Source: Tubiluchus corallicola (lineage: Eukaryota; Priapulida; Priapulimorpha; Priapulimorphida; Tubiluchidae). Taken from it: a stretch of 30,000 nucleotides of DNA. Both the position numbers and the translations under genes were made by a program. Shown here in pieces: positions 10,061-28,412 of this stretch. Numbering within the stretch: position 1 is the first letter of the stretch; every line of letters starts with the position of its first letter. Under the pieces are notes generated by a model. That model had not been told where the DNA came from. It worked only from the letters and a program-made list of their open reading frames with translations, and searched no databases. The stretch is taken from contig JAQGDQ010001223.1 in the NCBI GenBank assembly GCA_030141605.1, forward strand, positions 1 to 30,000. The letters are read 5' to 3'.

Positions 10061-10580
10061 GCGTGCTTCCACAGGTGTGATGTTGACGCGTGGTTAGGTA
10101 ATTCACACTCGCAGGCATCTGATGCTACGGCTGCCATTACGTCATGAGCTTGCTTCCACGGGTCTGATATTGATGCGTGGTTAGGTAATTCACACTCGCA
10201 GGCATCTGATGCTACGGCTGCCGTTACGTCATGAGCGTGCTTCCACGGGTGTGATGTTGATGCGTGGTTAGGTAATTCACACTCGCAGGCATCTGATGCT
10301 ACGGCTGCCGTTACGTCATGAGCGTGCTTCCACGGGTGTGATATTGATGCGTGGTTAGGTAATTCACGCTCGCAGGCATCTGATGCTACGGCTGCCGTTA
10401 CGTCATGAGCGTGCTTCCACGGGTCTGATATTGATGCGTGGTTAGGTAATTCACACTCCTAGGCATCTGATGCTACGGCTGCCGTTACGTCATGAGCGTG
10501 CTTCCACGGGTCTGATATTGATGCGTGGTTAGGTAATTCACACTCGCAGGCATCTGATGCTACGGCTGCCATGACGGCAT
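10061..10580. repeat. 87 bp tandem repeat, 6 copies
   Basis: Units start at 10061, 10148, 10235, 10322, 10409 and 10496 with constant spacing. Five of the six end in TTACGTCA or close variants, which resembles a CRE/ATF or bZIP site. A short CCACG...CGTGG inverted repeat lies within each unit. Confidence 0.95.
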
Positions 10581-11151
10581 CATATTACGCGTCATCGTTA
10601 CCCTTGCATACATTTTGAAGCTGTGCGAATTTCGCTGCTTTGGAAAAGTCATTAGTTCAGTATCTGTTGAACTGAACTGCAGCTCACATGTTTCCTTAGC
10701 TACGACACTTGGGCTCTTGTTGTTCATATTCAGTTTTTTAAATTGAAACTAGATAAGTTTTACACGTATAGAATTTTGCATAAGTGCTGTCATCATTTGT
10801 TATGTCTTTTCCAAAACTGCTGAAGAATTTTTCCTACTTTAAATTCCTAATAGTTAATCCATAATTAATTTGCCTACATTGAATTCAATCATTGCCATTT
10901 TATCGAACTGTGAAATTTGCTGTCTCTCTCTCTCTCATAAGCTATTGGCTTGCTTTGCTGTGAATGTGATTTTTCATACATTTATGTAACAATATGGGTG
11001 GCTTCGTGTATTTATCAGTATTTACTTACAAATTCTGATACGTTTGTAAGTCTAAATCTGCTTTGTCGCTTGATTCATCGTGTTTTAGTTGTGTATCGTA
11101 ACTTTGTACTCGCATTATAAAGATCATATGTTCACTATCAGCATTTAAATT
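10581..11151. other. Non-coding stretch between arrays
   Basis: AT-rich, with a short (TC)n run near 10922. Nothing else was recognised. Confidence 0.5.
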
Positions 11152-12693
11152 TAACAATAGTGCATTGTTAAAGTACAGAAGGTGCGTAACAATAGTGCAT
11201 TGTTAAAGTACAGAAGGAACGTAACAATAGTGCATTGTTAAAGTACAGAAGGAGCGTAACAATAGTGCATTGTTAAAATACAGGAGGATAGTGCATTGTT
11301 AAAGTACAGAAGGAACGTAACAATAGTGCATTGTTAAAGTACAGAAGGAGCGTAACAATAGTGCATTGTTAAAATACAGGAGGATAGTGCATTGTTAAAG
11401 TACATAAGGAGCGTAACACTAGTGCATTGTTAAAGTACAGAAGGAACGTAACAATAGTGCATTGTTAACGTACAGAAGGAACGTAACAATAGTGCATTGT
11501 TAAAGTACAGAAGGAGCATAACAATAGCGCATTGTTAAAGTACAGAAGGAGCCTAACAATAGTGCATTGCTAATGTACAGAAGGAGCCTAACAATAGTGC
11601 ATTGCTAATGTACAGAAGGAGCGTAACAATAGCGCATTGATAAAGTACAGGAGTGCAACAATAGTGCATTGTTAAAGTACAGAAGGAAGGTAACAATAGC
11701 GCATTGTTAAAGTACAGAAGGTGCGTAACAATAGTGCATTGTTAAAGTAGAGAAGGAGCATAACAACAGAGCATTGTTAAAGTACAGAAGGAGCGTAACA
11801 ATAGTGCATTGTTAAAGTACAGAAGGTGCGTAACAATAGTGCATTGTTAAAGAACAGAAGGTGTGTAACAATAGCGCATTGTTAAAGTACAAGAAGATAG
11901 TGCATTGTTAAAGTACAGAAGGAGCATAACAACAGAGCATTGTTAAAGTACAGAAGGAGCGCAACAATAGTGCATTGTTAAAGTACAGAAGGAGCATAAC
12001 AATAGCGCATTGTTAAAGTACAGAAGGAGCCTAACAATAGTGCATTGCTAATGTACAGAAGGAGCCTAACAATAGTGCATTGCTAATGTACAGAAGGAGC
12101 GTAACAATAGCGCATTGATAAAGTACAGGAGTGCAACAATAGTGCATTGTTAAAGTACAGAAGGAAGGTAACAATAGCGCATTGTTAAAGTACAGAAGGT
12201 GCGTAACAATAGTGCATTGTTAAAGTAGAGAAGGAGCATAACAACAGAGCATTGTTAAAGTACAGAAGGAGCGTAACAATAGTGCATTGTTAAAGTACAG
12301 AAGGTGCGTAACAATAGTGCATTGTTAAAGAACAGAAGGTGCGTAACAATAGCGCATTGTTAAAGTACAAGAAGATAGTGCATTGTTAAAGTACAGAAGG
12401 AGCGTAACAACAGAGCATTGTTAAAGTACAGAAGGAGCGCAACAATAGTGCATTGTTAAAGTACAGAAGGAGCATAACAATAGTGCATTGTTAAAGTACA
12501 GAAGGAGCGCAACAATAGTGCATTGTTAAAGTACAGAAGGAGCGTAACAATAGTGCATTGTTAAAGTACAGAAGGAGCATAACAATAGTGCATTGTTAAA
12601 GTACAGAAGGAGCGCAACAATAGTGCATTGTTAATGTACAGAAGGAGCATAACAATAGCGCATTGTTAAAGTACAGAAGGAGCGTAACAATAC
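11152..12693. repeat. 35 bp tandem repeat, about 44 copies with higher-order duplication
   Basis: The unit is roughly (G)TAACAATAGTGCATTGTT followed by AAAGTACAGAAGGAGC. Each carries the dyad AACAAT-AGTGC-ATTGTT, a possible six-pair hairpin. Some units are shortened. The block starting near 11511 recurs near 11989, about 478 bases on, with the same unusual variants (GCTAATGTACAG twice, GATAAAGTACAGGAGTGC, AAAGAACAG). Segmental duplication has therefore overlaid unit-by-unit expansion. Confidence 0.95.
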
Positions 12694-12861
12694 CTCTTAA
12701 CTAGGGCGATAACAGGGTGCTATCTATACTGAGTAAAGTCCGTCCAGTTTGAATTTGCTGATTCATCTTTTGATTAGCATAGAAATACGCTGTTTAATGC
12801 AGCGTGCGTAGAACTAGTCATGTATGAATACTCTCAGAATACTGGAAATCAGTGTGATATT

Positions 12862-13112
12862 TTGTACGACCGTGTTTTCTGCAGTGGTAGATGACCATCA
12901 GTGTTTGTATGACCATGTTTTGAGCAGTGGTAGATGACCATCAGTGTTTGTACGACCATGTTTTGAGCAGTGGTAGATGACCATGTTTTGAGCAGTGGTA
13001 GATGACCATCAGTGTTTGTACGACCATGTTTTGAGCAGTGGTAGATGACCATGTTTTGAGCAGTGGTAGATGACCATCAGTGTGTGTACGACCATGTTTT
13101 GAGCAGTTGTTC
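12862..13112. repeat. 43 bp tandem repeat with 25 bp deleted variants
   Basis: The unit contains GTACGACCATGTTTTGAGCA followed by GTGGTAGATGACCATCAGTG. Some units lack the TCAGTGTTTGTACGACCA part and are about 25 bases. Open frames on the - strand (12849-13165) come from the repeat. Confidence 0.9.
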
Positions 13113-13150
13113 TGTCCTTTCCACTGCGAAACTTCAGTAGATGACCATCG

Positions 13151-14679
13151 GTGCCACGGTGTCACTCACTGTATGCAAGGTTACTATCTGATTACAGTAT
13201 GTTACTGTGGAACTCAGGTGGGTGACACAAGTGCCACGGTCTCACTCACTGTATGCAAGGTTACTATCTGATTGCAGTATGTTACTGTGGAACTCAGGTG
13301 AGTGACACAAGTGTCATGGTCTCACTCAGTGTATGCAAGGTTACTATCTGATTGTAGTATGTTACTGTGGAACTCAGGTGGGTGACACAAGTGTCACGGT
13401 CTCACTCACTGTATGCAAGGTTACTATCTGATTGTAGTATGTTACTGTGGAACTCACGTGGGTGACACAAGTGCCACGGTCTCACTCACTGTATGCAAGG
13501 TTACTATCTGATTGCAGTATGTTACTATGGAACTCAGGTGGGTGACACAAGTGCCACAGTGTCACTCACTGTATGCAAGGTTACTATTTGAGTGTAGTAT
13601 GTTACTATGGAACTCAGGTGGGTGACACAAGTGCCATGGTCTCACTCACTGTATGCAAGGTTACTATCTGATTGTAGTATGTTACTATGGAACTCAGGTG
13701 GGTGACACAAGTGTCACGGTCTCACTCACTGTATGCAAGGTTACTATCTGATTGCAGTATGTTACTATGGAACTCAGGTGGGTGACACAAGTGTCACGGT
13801 CTCACTCACTGTATGCAAGGTTACTATCTGATTGCAGTATGTTACTATGGAACTCAGGTGGGTGACACAAGTGTCACGGTCTCACTCACTGTATGCAAGG
13901 TTACTATCTGATTGTAGTATGTTACTGTGGAACTCAGGTGGGTGACACAAGTGCCACGGTGTCACTCACTGTATGCAAGGTTACTATCTGATTGCAGTAT
14001 GTTACTATGGAACTCAGGTGGGTGACACAAGTGCCACCGTGTCACTCACTGTATGCAAGGTTACTATCTGATTGTAGTATGTTACTATGGAACTCAGGTG
14101 GGTGACACAAGTGCCACAGTGTCACTCACTGTATGCAAGGTTACTATCTGATTGTAGTATGTTACTGTGGAACTCAGGTGGGTGACACAAGTGTCACGGT
14201 CTCACTCACTGTATGCAAGGTTACTATCTGATTGTAGTATGTTACTATGGAACTCAGGTGGGTGACACAAGTGTCATGGTCTCACTCAGTGTATGCAAGG
14301 TTACTATCTGATTGTAGTATGTTACTATGGAACTTAGGTGGGTGACACAAGTGTCATGGTCTCACTCACTGTATGCAAGGTTACTATCTGATTGTAGTAT
14401 GTTACTGTGGAACTCACGTGGGTGACACAAGTGCCACGGTCTCACTTACTGTATGCAAGGTTACTATCTGATTGTAGTATGTTACTATGGAACTCAGGTG
14501 GGTGACACAAGTGTCACGGTCTCACTCACTGTATGCAAGGTTACTATCTGATTGTAGTATGTTACTATGGAACTTAGGTGGGTGACACAAGTGCCACAGT
14601 GTCACTCACTGTATGCAAGGTTACTATCTGATTGTAGTATGTTACTGTGGAACTTAGGTGGGTGACACAAGTGTCACGT
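13151..14679. repeat. 80 bp tandem repeat, about 19 copies with no indels
   Basis: GTATGCAAGG recurs every 80 bases from 13171 to 14611 without a change in spacing. Units differ only by substitutions at a few sites. Many carry GTGACACAAGTGTCAC, a perfect 7+2+7 inverted repeat; others read GTGCCAC and break one pair. It begins about 40 bases after the 43 bp array. Confidence 0.97.
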
Positions 14680-14950
14680 ACTGTAGCATGACTTTAGACT
14701 GTAGTATGTCATCAAATTTCTTTTGCTAACAGTTTGTGAAATGCTGTGGTTTGAAATGCTAGTTTATATTATTTTTTCACTCGCTGTGGTTCTGTTTTAG
14801 ATTAAATTAAACTTGAACTTTGTGTTTGAGTTTTGTTAGAAAATAATAGTTCGTCAGAAAATAATAGTAGAATTGGTGGGTAGTAAGATTTTTTATATTT
14901 TAGCTTTAGCATAAACTAAATTGCCGTGTCTTACGCAATGAAAATTTTTT
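14680..14950. other. Short spacer between arrays
   Basis: AT-rich spacer. Its first 40 bases still echo the 80 bp unit (CTGTAGCATGAC, GACTGTAGTATG). Nothing else was recognised. Confidence 0.5.
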
Positions 14951-17299
14951 ACCAGAAACTGACCAGATTTTACTGCGTTACAAACAGCAGTTGAGTTTGA
15001 CCGGAAACTGACCAGATTTTACTGCGTTACAAACAGCAGTTGAGTTTGACCGGAAACTGACCAGATTTTACTGCGTTGCAAACAGCAGTTGATTTTGACC
15101 AGAAACTGGCCAGATTTTACCACGTTACAAACAGCAGTTGATTTTGACCAGAAACTGACCAGATTTTACCACGTTACAAACAGCAGTTGATTTTGACCAG
15201 AAACTGACCAGATTTTACTGCGTTACAAACAGCAGTTGATTTTGACCAGAAACTGACCAGATTTTACCGCATTGCAAACAGCAGTTGATTTTGACCAGAA
15301 ACTGACCAGATTTTACCACGTTACAAACAGCAGTTGATTTTGACCAGAAACTGACCAGATTTTACTGCGTTGCAAACAGCAGTTGATTTTGACCAGAAAC
15401 TGACCAGATTTTACTGCGTTGCAAACAGCAGTTGATTTTGACCAGAAACTGACCAGATTTTACCACGTTACAAACAGCAGTTGATTTTGACCAGAAACTG
15501 ACCAGATTTTACTGCGTTGCAAACAGCAGTTGATTTTGACCAGAAACTGACCAGATTTTACCACGTTACAAACAGCAGTTGATTTTGACCAGAAACTGAC
15601 CAGATTTTACCACGTTACAAACAGCAGTTGATTTTGACCAGAAACTGACCAGATTTTACCACGTTACAAACAGCAGTTGATTTTGACCAGAAACTGACCA
15701 GATTTTACTGCGTTACAAACAGCAGTTGATTTTGACCAGAAACTGACCAGATTTTACCACGTTACAAACAGCAGTTGATTTTGACCAGAAACTGACCAGA
15801 TTTTACCACGTTACAAACAGCAGTTGATTTTGACCAGAAACTGACCAGATTTTACTGCGTTGCAAACAGCAGTTGATTTTGACCAGAAACTGACCAGATT
15901 TTACCACGTTACAAACAGCAGTTGATTTTGACCAGAAACTGACCAGATTTTACTGCGTTGCAAACAGCAGTTGATTTTGACCAGAAACTGACCAGATTTT
16001 ACCACGTTACAAACAGCAGTTGATTTTGACCAGAAACTGACCAGATTTTACCACGTTACAAACAGCAGTTGATTTTGACCAGAAACTGACCAGATTTTAC
16101 CACGTTACAAACAGCAGTTGATTTTGACCAGAAACTGACCAGATTTTACTGCGTTGCAAACAGCAGTTGATTTTGACCAGAAACTGACCAGATTTTACCA
16201 CGTTACAAACAGCAGTTGATTTTGACCAGAAACTGACCAGATTTTACCACGTTACAAACAGCAGTTGATTTTGACCAGAAACTGACCAGATTTTACTGCG
16301 TTGCAAACAGCAGTTGATTTTGACCAGAAACTGACCAGATTTTACCACGTTACAAACAGCAGTTGATTTTGACCAGAAACTGACCAGATTTTACCACGTT
16401 ACAAACAGCAGTTGATTTTGACCAGAAACTGACCAGATTTTACTGCGTTGCAAACAGCAGTTGATTTTGACCAGAAACTGACCAGATTTTACCACGTTAC
16501 AAACAGCAGTTGATTTTGACCAGAAACTGACCAGATTTTACTGCGTTGCAAACAGCAGTTGATTTTGACCAGAAACTGACCAGATTTTACCACGTTACAA
16601 ACAGCAGTTGATTTTGACCAGAAACTGACCAGATTTTACTGCGTTGCAAACAGCAGTTGATTTTGACCAGAAACTGACCAGATTTTACCACGTTACAAAC
16701 AGCAGTTGATTTTGACCAGAAACTGACCAGATTTTACCACGTTACAAACAGCAGTTGATTTTGACCAGAAACTGACCAGATTTTACCACGTTACAAACAG
16801 CAGTTGATTTTGACCAGAAACTGACCAGATTTTACCACGTTACAAACAGCAGTTGATTTTGACCAGAAACTGACCAGATTTTACCACGTTACAAACAGCA
16901 GTTGATTTTGACCAGAAACTGACCAGATTTTACCACGTTACAAACAGCAGTTGATTTTGACCAGAAACTGACCAGATTTTACTGCGTTGCAAACAGCAGT
17001 TGATTTTGACCAGAAACTGACCAGATTTTACCACGTTACAAACAGCAGTTGATTTTGACCAGAAACTGACCAGATTTTACCACGTTACAAACAGCAGTTG
17101 ATTTTGACCAGAAACTGACCAGATTTTACCACGTTACAAACAGCAGTTGATTTTGACCAGAAACTGACCAGACTTTACTGCGTTACAAACAGCAGTTGAT
17201 TTTGACCAGAAACTGACCAGATTTTACCACGTTACAAACAGCAGTTGATTTTGACCAGAAACTGACCAGATTTTACCACGTTACAAACAGCAGTTGATT
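14951..17299. repeat. 49 bp tandem repeat, about 48 copies, two main variants
   Basis: The unit is GACCAGAAACTGACCAGATT followed by TTAC(CA/TG)CGTT(A/G)CAAACAGCAGTTGATTTT. Units fall into two main linked types, ACCACGTTAC and ACTGCGTTGC. The few hybrid types sit mostly at the left end. The first units also read GAGTTTGACCGG in place of GATTTTGACCAG. The array is otherwise almost uniform. Confidence 0.97.
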
Positions 17300-17500
17300 T
17301 ATTGCAAAAGAGGTCTTCAATTTAACGATTTTGCGATATGATTTTTAAGTTTTCATGGAGTTTATCTTGTAAGAAGAGTGACCACTGCACGTTGATCATT
17401 TGAAAATATGTGAAATGGTCAAGACAGCATTAAGAAGAAGTAGGGTGTAGCAAACTCCTTGGCAGGCGATTAATTACTGACATGCAGTGATAAGTAAGTA
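17300..17500. other. Non-coding spacer
   Basis: No feature recognised. Confidence 0.5.
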
Positions 17501-18026
17501 CAGTGAAACCTCGGTATAATGCTGACTTCGCTGAGCGACCAATTTTTTGGCAAAACAAAATCTTTACTTTTGCGTGGACGTGTCAGAGGGTTCTCGTGGT
17601 CAGGGAAAATCCTGGAAAATACAAGCTATCCTGGAAAGTCAGGGGAAAATGATGAAAATGGCGCGAAAAGCCCGGGAAATTGGAAAGGGATGCAAAAATA
17701 ATCACCGTGAACTGATATTTTTTCAAACATATTTTTATGTGATTCGTGTTCAAATAAATTTTGGTATGGCAGGTTCCCAGTTTCAATTTCTGTTCCAAAA
17801 ATAATGATTGGCCGACACATTATATATCAGTATATGTATGAATGTCCATACACAAAAATGTTTGAATATGTTTACTGGTAATGCAATTTCTCCTTATATT
17901 GGTCATGGAAAATCAATATTTGATCAGAGAAAAGTCCGGGAAATTTATTTTAAAATTCTGTGGGAATCCTGAATGGCAACTTTTACTGACGTCCCAAAGT
18001 AGGCGGTTCAAAGTGATTTGACTGTA
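17499..18026. mobile_element. Possible pogo/Tigger-like or nested transposon relic
   Basis: The left end TACAGTGAAACCTCGGTATA resembles pogo/Tigger terminal repeats. The right side has GATTTGACTGTA, whose reverse complement TACAGTCAAATC matches 10 of the first 12 bases of the left end. TA would be the expected target duplication. Between them, phrases such as GGTCAGGGAAAATCCTGG and GTCCGGGAAATTT look like a separate degraded element. Overlapping open frames here on both strands have no recognised domain. Confidence 0.35.
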
Positions 18027-18029
18027 GCC

Positions 18030-19200
18030 TATCCGGTTACGGGACATTTTCTTTAGCCATGTTAACTACTAATATGTATGCATTTAATAATATTTATGCA
18101 AGAATTGTAGTAATTTTTTTAAGTACCTCATATATCGGTCACCCCTAAAGTTGCGAGGCGGATTTTAAAAATGTATTAGGCGCTTCAGTCCCCGTCGAGT
18201 GTTCGTAGGAGATGAGGATGGTAGTGCGTGACGTGCGACGTAGGTTATTTCATCGTGTATATGTATATAATTATTTATTATTTAATCAGAATTGTGCTAA
18301 TAGAGGTCACAGTCTTAGTCGAGATACTTTTGCTACGTTAGTTATAGTGTGACTACTGGAGTTAGACGTGTGTCACAATAGTGAACTGGATTGAGATTTT
18401 GTGTTTTTCTGAAGGTTGTGAAGAGTGTGTAACTGCACGCTACTTGTGTAAATACTTCATGTTTGCAAGATAAATATAAATTATTGTGATGTGATATTCT
18501 TGAGATGTATTTGTATAAAAAATTGTTATACGTATGTATATATTTGTGTGTCGTCTGCTAGTATTAATATTTTCGCATTCTTTGCAAGACTTATTGCGAT
18601 CAAACTTCTTGGAAGAGTCGCTTTCCTAATTCGGTTGTTTGTCACCAGATGGCTCTTGTGAGAGGATTATGTTGCTGCATGTCACGTTGTACTTGTATTT
18701 TTGCAACAAAAGTTATATAGATTCTAGAATAGATACTTTCTGATATTTCACATTTTCCCTCATAGATGGCACCACATTTGGTGTGTGTTGGAAGCTTTCT
18801 ATAATAGTAGATAATTTCTAACAGTTCTTCTAACTCTATTAGCACTTTACTTATATTTTTGTCATACTTGGCATATTTTCGTAGTTAATGCAAAACTTCA
18901 GTGCCATCTACAGTTAAATCTTGTTTTCGTTTTTGAAAGCATTAACTTTAAAACAAAATGGCTGGAATCTGTTTGAAAGGCTGAGAAAAACTTTGTGGAT
19001 TTTCGTTGATATTTTAATGCTCACTTTAAAGTAATTTGAGGGGAAACGTGGGAAAATTGAACAATGGTGGATAAAAAATAATAATAAATCAAATAATGTA
19101 ACTTAATAAATTGTTATGATAAATTGCAAATGATGTCAGTTTGATTTCTGTCTAAACTGCTAAGTATCATAGATAAACTGTGAAGTCTTTATCAATGATT
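18030..19200. other. Non-coding stretch, nothing recognised
   Basis: AT-rich sequence with no splice-bounded frame. A 67-codon frame on the - strand at 18642-18845 is rich in Glu, Ile and Tyr, and no family was recognised. Confidence 0.45.
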
Positions 19201-19207
19201 CTCAAAA

Positions 19208-19815
19208 TGTGTTGCTTGCATAGCAAAATCGTCCATAAGTCAGCTTAAGCTTTTCTACTTATTCACACATTCTGAATCATCATTTCATGAGGATCATTTT
19301 GATACCAAGTTCATCACTCTGTGTTATTTCTAAGTTGAGATAATCCATGTTGAAGTTGAGGTGCAGGCTGTGCACTGAAAAGCATAACCTTGAGAAAGTC
19401 TCTGTCAAAGTCAGACATTGTTTTTTGTCACGTTTCTACAAAACACTTAACAACTGTAAGAATATTGGTTACTGCAGACTTTGCAAGAGCACATGGAAGT
19501 TATGTTTAAATCCAGTAGATGGCTCTTCCTGACAAAAATCTGCTCTTGTCAACAGAAAAAACCCAAAGCAAAATGGCTGCTTCCACGAGTTACTATTGGA
19601 GTTTGAAAATGCAAGTTTTTTATAATTGCAGTACTAGTGTCTAGCCAGAGAAGTGGGTGCGGGGTTTAAAAACTTAGACTTAGTATTTTTTGAACATTTT
19701 CTTGATAATTTGATGCTAGAATATAAAAGTGTGTTTCATAAAAAACAAAAAATTGACATTTTCATAACGTGGTTTTAACTATGCCGACTTACGGACGGTT
19801 TTGGTTTGCAAGCGC
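19208..19815 (+). repeat. Dispersed repeat R2, copy 1
   Basis: Matches the reverse complement of 25245-25648 (for example GATCATTTTGATACCAAGTT and AGTTGAGGTGCAGGCTGTGC-like phrases). Its right part matches 21695-21905 directly (CTTGATAATTTGATGCTAGA against CTCGATAATTTGATGTTAGA). About 130 bases near 19513-19640 are missing from the inverted copy. Both copies show a related short frame with the word KLRCRL-TEKHNLEK, which may be remnant coding sequence of a transposon. No family was recognised. Confidence 0.7.
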
Positions 19816-20241
19816 TCAAATGGCTGCTTTTGATTTTGTGGTGTTGAACTGTCATGGTTCAGCAATAATTCTGAAATGACTTCTGATTTCACGCGTATAG
19901 AAATAATGCATTGTGAAATTTTGTTCATGTTATAGGAAAATAAATTGGTGAAGAAAGTTAATGAATGTTTTTTCTTGAAATTATGTAGTTCTTAAAATTA
20001 AGCTCAAGGTACCTTTGTAAATGTATGAGAAAATCAAAACAATGACATTTTGTATCTCAAAGAAAATAAACCAGCAGAACTTTATTGTTTTGTAATACAG
20101 GTGGCACTGCTATCAGTGTTTATCACATTTATTATATTCTGTGCAGTTCGTTAAATGCATCTTACAATGTTTATATCGAAAAATGGCAGAAATACCTAAT
20201 ATGTTCTATCACACCATAAATACGACATTATCCATGACACG

Positions 20242-20247
20242 TTTATT
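20242..20247 (-). promoter_or_regulatory. Candidate poly(A) signal of the - strand gene
   Basis: AATAAA on the - strand. It is the first canonical signal I see below the stop codon at 21326. If used, the 37 bp array would lie wholly within the 3' UTR. Further AATAAA signals occur below it. Confidence 0.35.
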
Positions 20248-20308
20248 TATAATATACAATGTAAACCGCGTCTCTTTTCTGCAAAATTAGTGTCCTTCTT
20301 TACCACTA

Positions 20309-21195
20309 CAACATGGACAGTAGTAAGAGAAAGCATTAATATACAATCCATGAAGAGTAGCAAGAGAAAGCACTAATATACAATCCATGAAGAGTAGCAA
20401 GTGAAAGCATTAATATACAATCCATGAAGAGTAGCAAGAAAAAGCATTAATATACAATCCATGAAGAGTAGCAAAAGAAAACATTAATATACAATCCACG
20501 AAGAGTAGCAAGTGAAAGCATTAATATACAATCCATGAAGAGTAGCAAGTGAAAACACTAATATACAATCCATGAAGAGTAGCAAGTGAAAGCATTAATA
20601 TACAATCCATGAAGAGTAGCAAGAGAAAACACTAATATACATTCCATGAAGAGTAGCAAGAGAAAACACTAATATACAATCCACGAAGAGTAGCAAGTGA
20701 AAGCATTAATATACAATCCATGAAGAGCAGCAAATGAAAACACTAATATATAATCCAGGAAGAATAGCAAGTGAAAGCATTAATATACAATCCATGAAGA
20801 GTAGCAAGTGAAAACACTAATATACAATCCATGAAGAGTAGCAAATGAAAACACTAATATACAATCCACGAAGAGTAGCAAAAGAAAACACGAATATACA
20901 ATCCACGAAGAGTAGCAAGAGAAAGCATTAATATACAATCCATGAAGAGTAGCAAATGAAAACACTAATATACAATCCATGAAGAGTAGCAAGAGAAAAC
21001 ACTAATATACAATCCATGAAGAGTAGCAAGTGAAAACACTAATATACAATCCATGAAGAGTAGCAAATGAAAACACTAATATACAATCCATGAAGAGTAG
21101 CAAGTGAAAACACTAATATACAATCCATGAAGAGTAGGAAGCACTAATATACAATCCATGAAGAGTAGCAAATGGAAGCACTAATATACAATCCA
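20309..21195. repeat. 37 bp tandem repeat, about 24 copies
   Basis: The unit reads TAATATACAATCCATGAAGA followed by GTAGCAAGTGAAAACAC. AATCCATGA recurs every 37 bases, with short deletions near 21138. The array starts about 130 bases beyond the stop codon of the - strand gene, on its 3' side. A 70-codon frame on the - strand is repeat translation. Confidence 0.95.
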
Positions 21196-21325
21196 TTACG
21201 TGTACTAGCGTTTTTACTGTTATGGAATATAAGGAATGAATTGTATCATTCCATGCTCACTAACAAAGAATACAAATAATAAAGTCTCATCATAACAAAT
21301 CAACTCTCTACGATGGAAACCTTTG

Positions 21326-28098
<6,773 letters not shown>

Positions 28099-28135
28099 AG
28101 CCGTGTGTCGGGTGTCCAAACTTTGCGTGGTGAAT

Positions 28136-28412
28136 CTAAAAAAACAAGAAAGCAAACATGAACAAAAGCTCTATTTATCTATTTCTATGAATGAAAGCAG
28201 TAAATCACGCTGAAAGTAGGGTGACACTTGGGGGGGGGGCAGAATTTCAAAGAGAGAATGAGAAACACAGAACTGTGCTAATGCTGCTATAGTTTCGTAT
28301 TATTATTGCGCCAGGATTCGGCTGATGTAAACATTAATGTATGAACCCTTCATCCTTGAAATTGCCTAGTCTTGAACTGGTTCGTCGCCACGCTTGGCTG
28401 ATGATAACGTTA
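28136..28412. other. Sequence upstream of exon 1 in view
   Basis: Contains a run of ten G at 28230-28239. No promoter element could be supported. The AG just above exon 1 suggests that an untranslated exon lies further up, beyond the window. Confidence 0.4.

Noticed and set aside
12849-13165. - strand frames with repeated HLPLLKTW words
   Set aside because: Translation of the 43 bp minisatellite.
13151-17299. CRISPR-like repeat arrays
   Set aside because: The units are contiguous, with no unique spacers and no Cas genes; the DNA is eukaryotic with introns.
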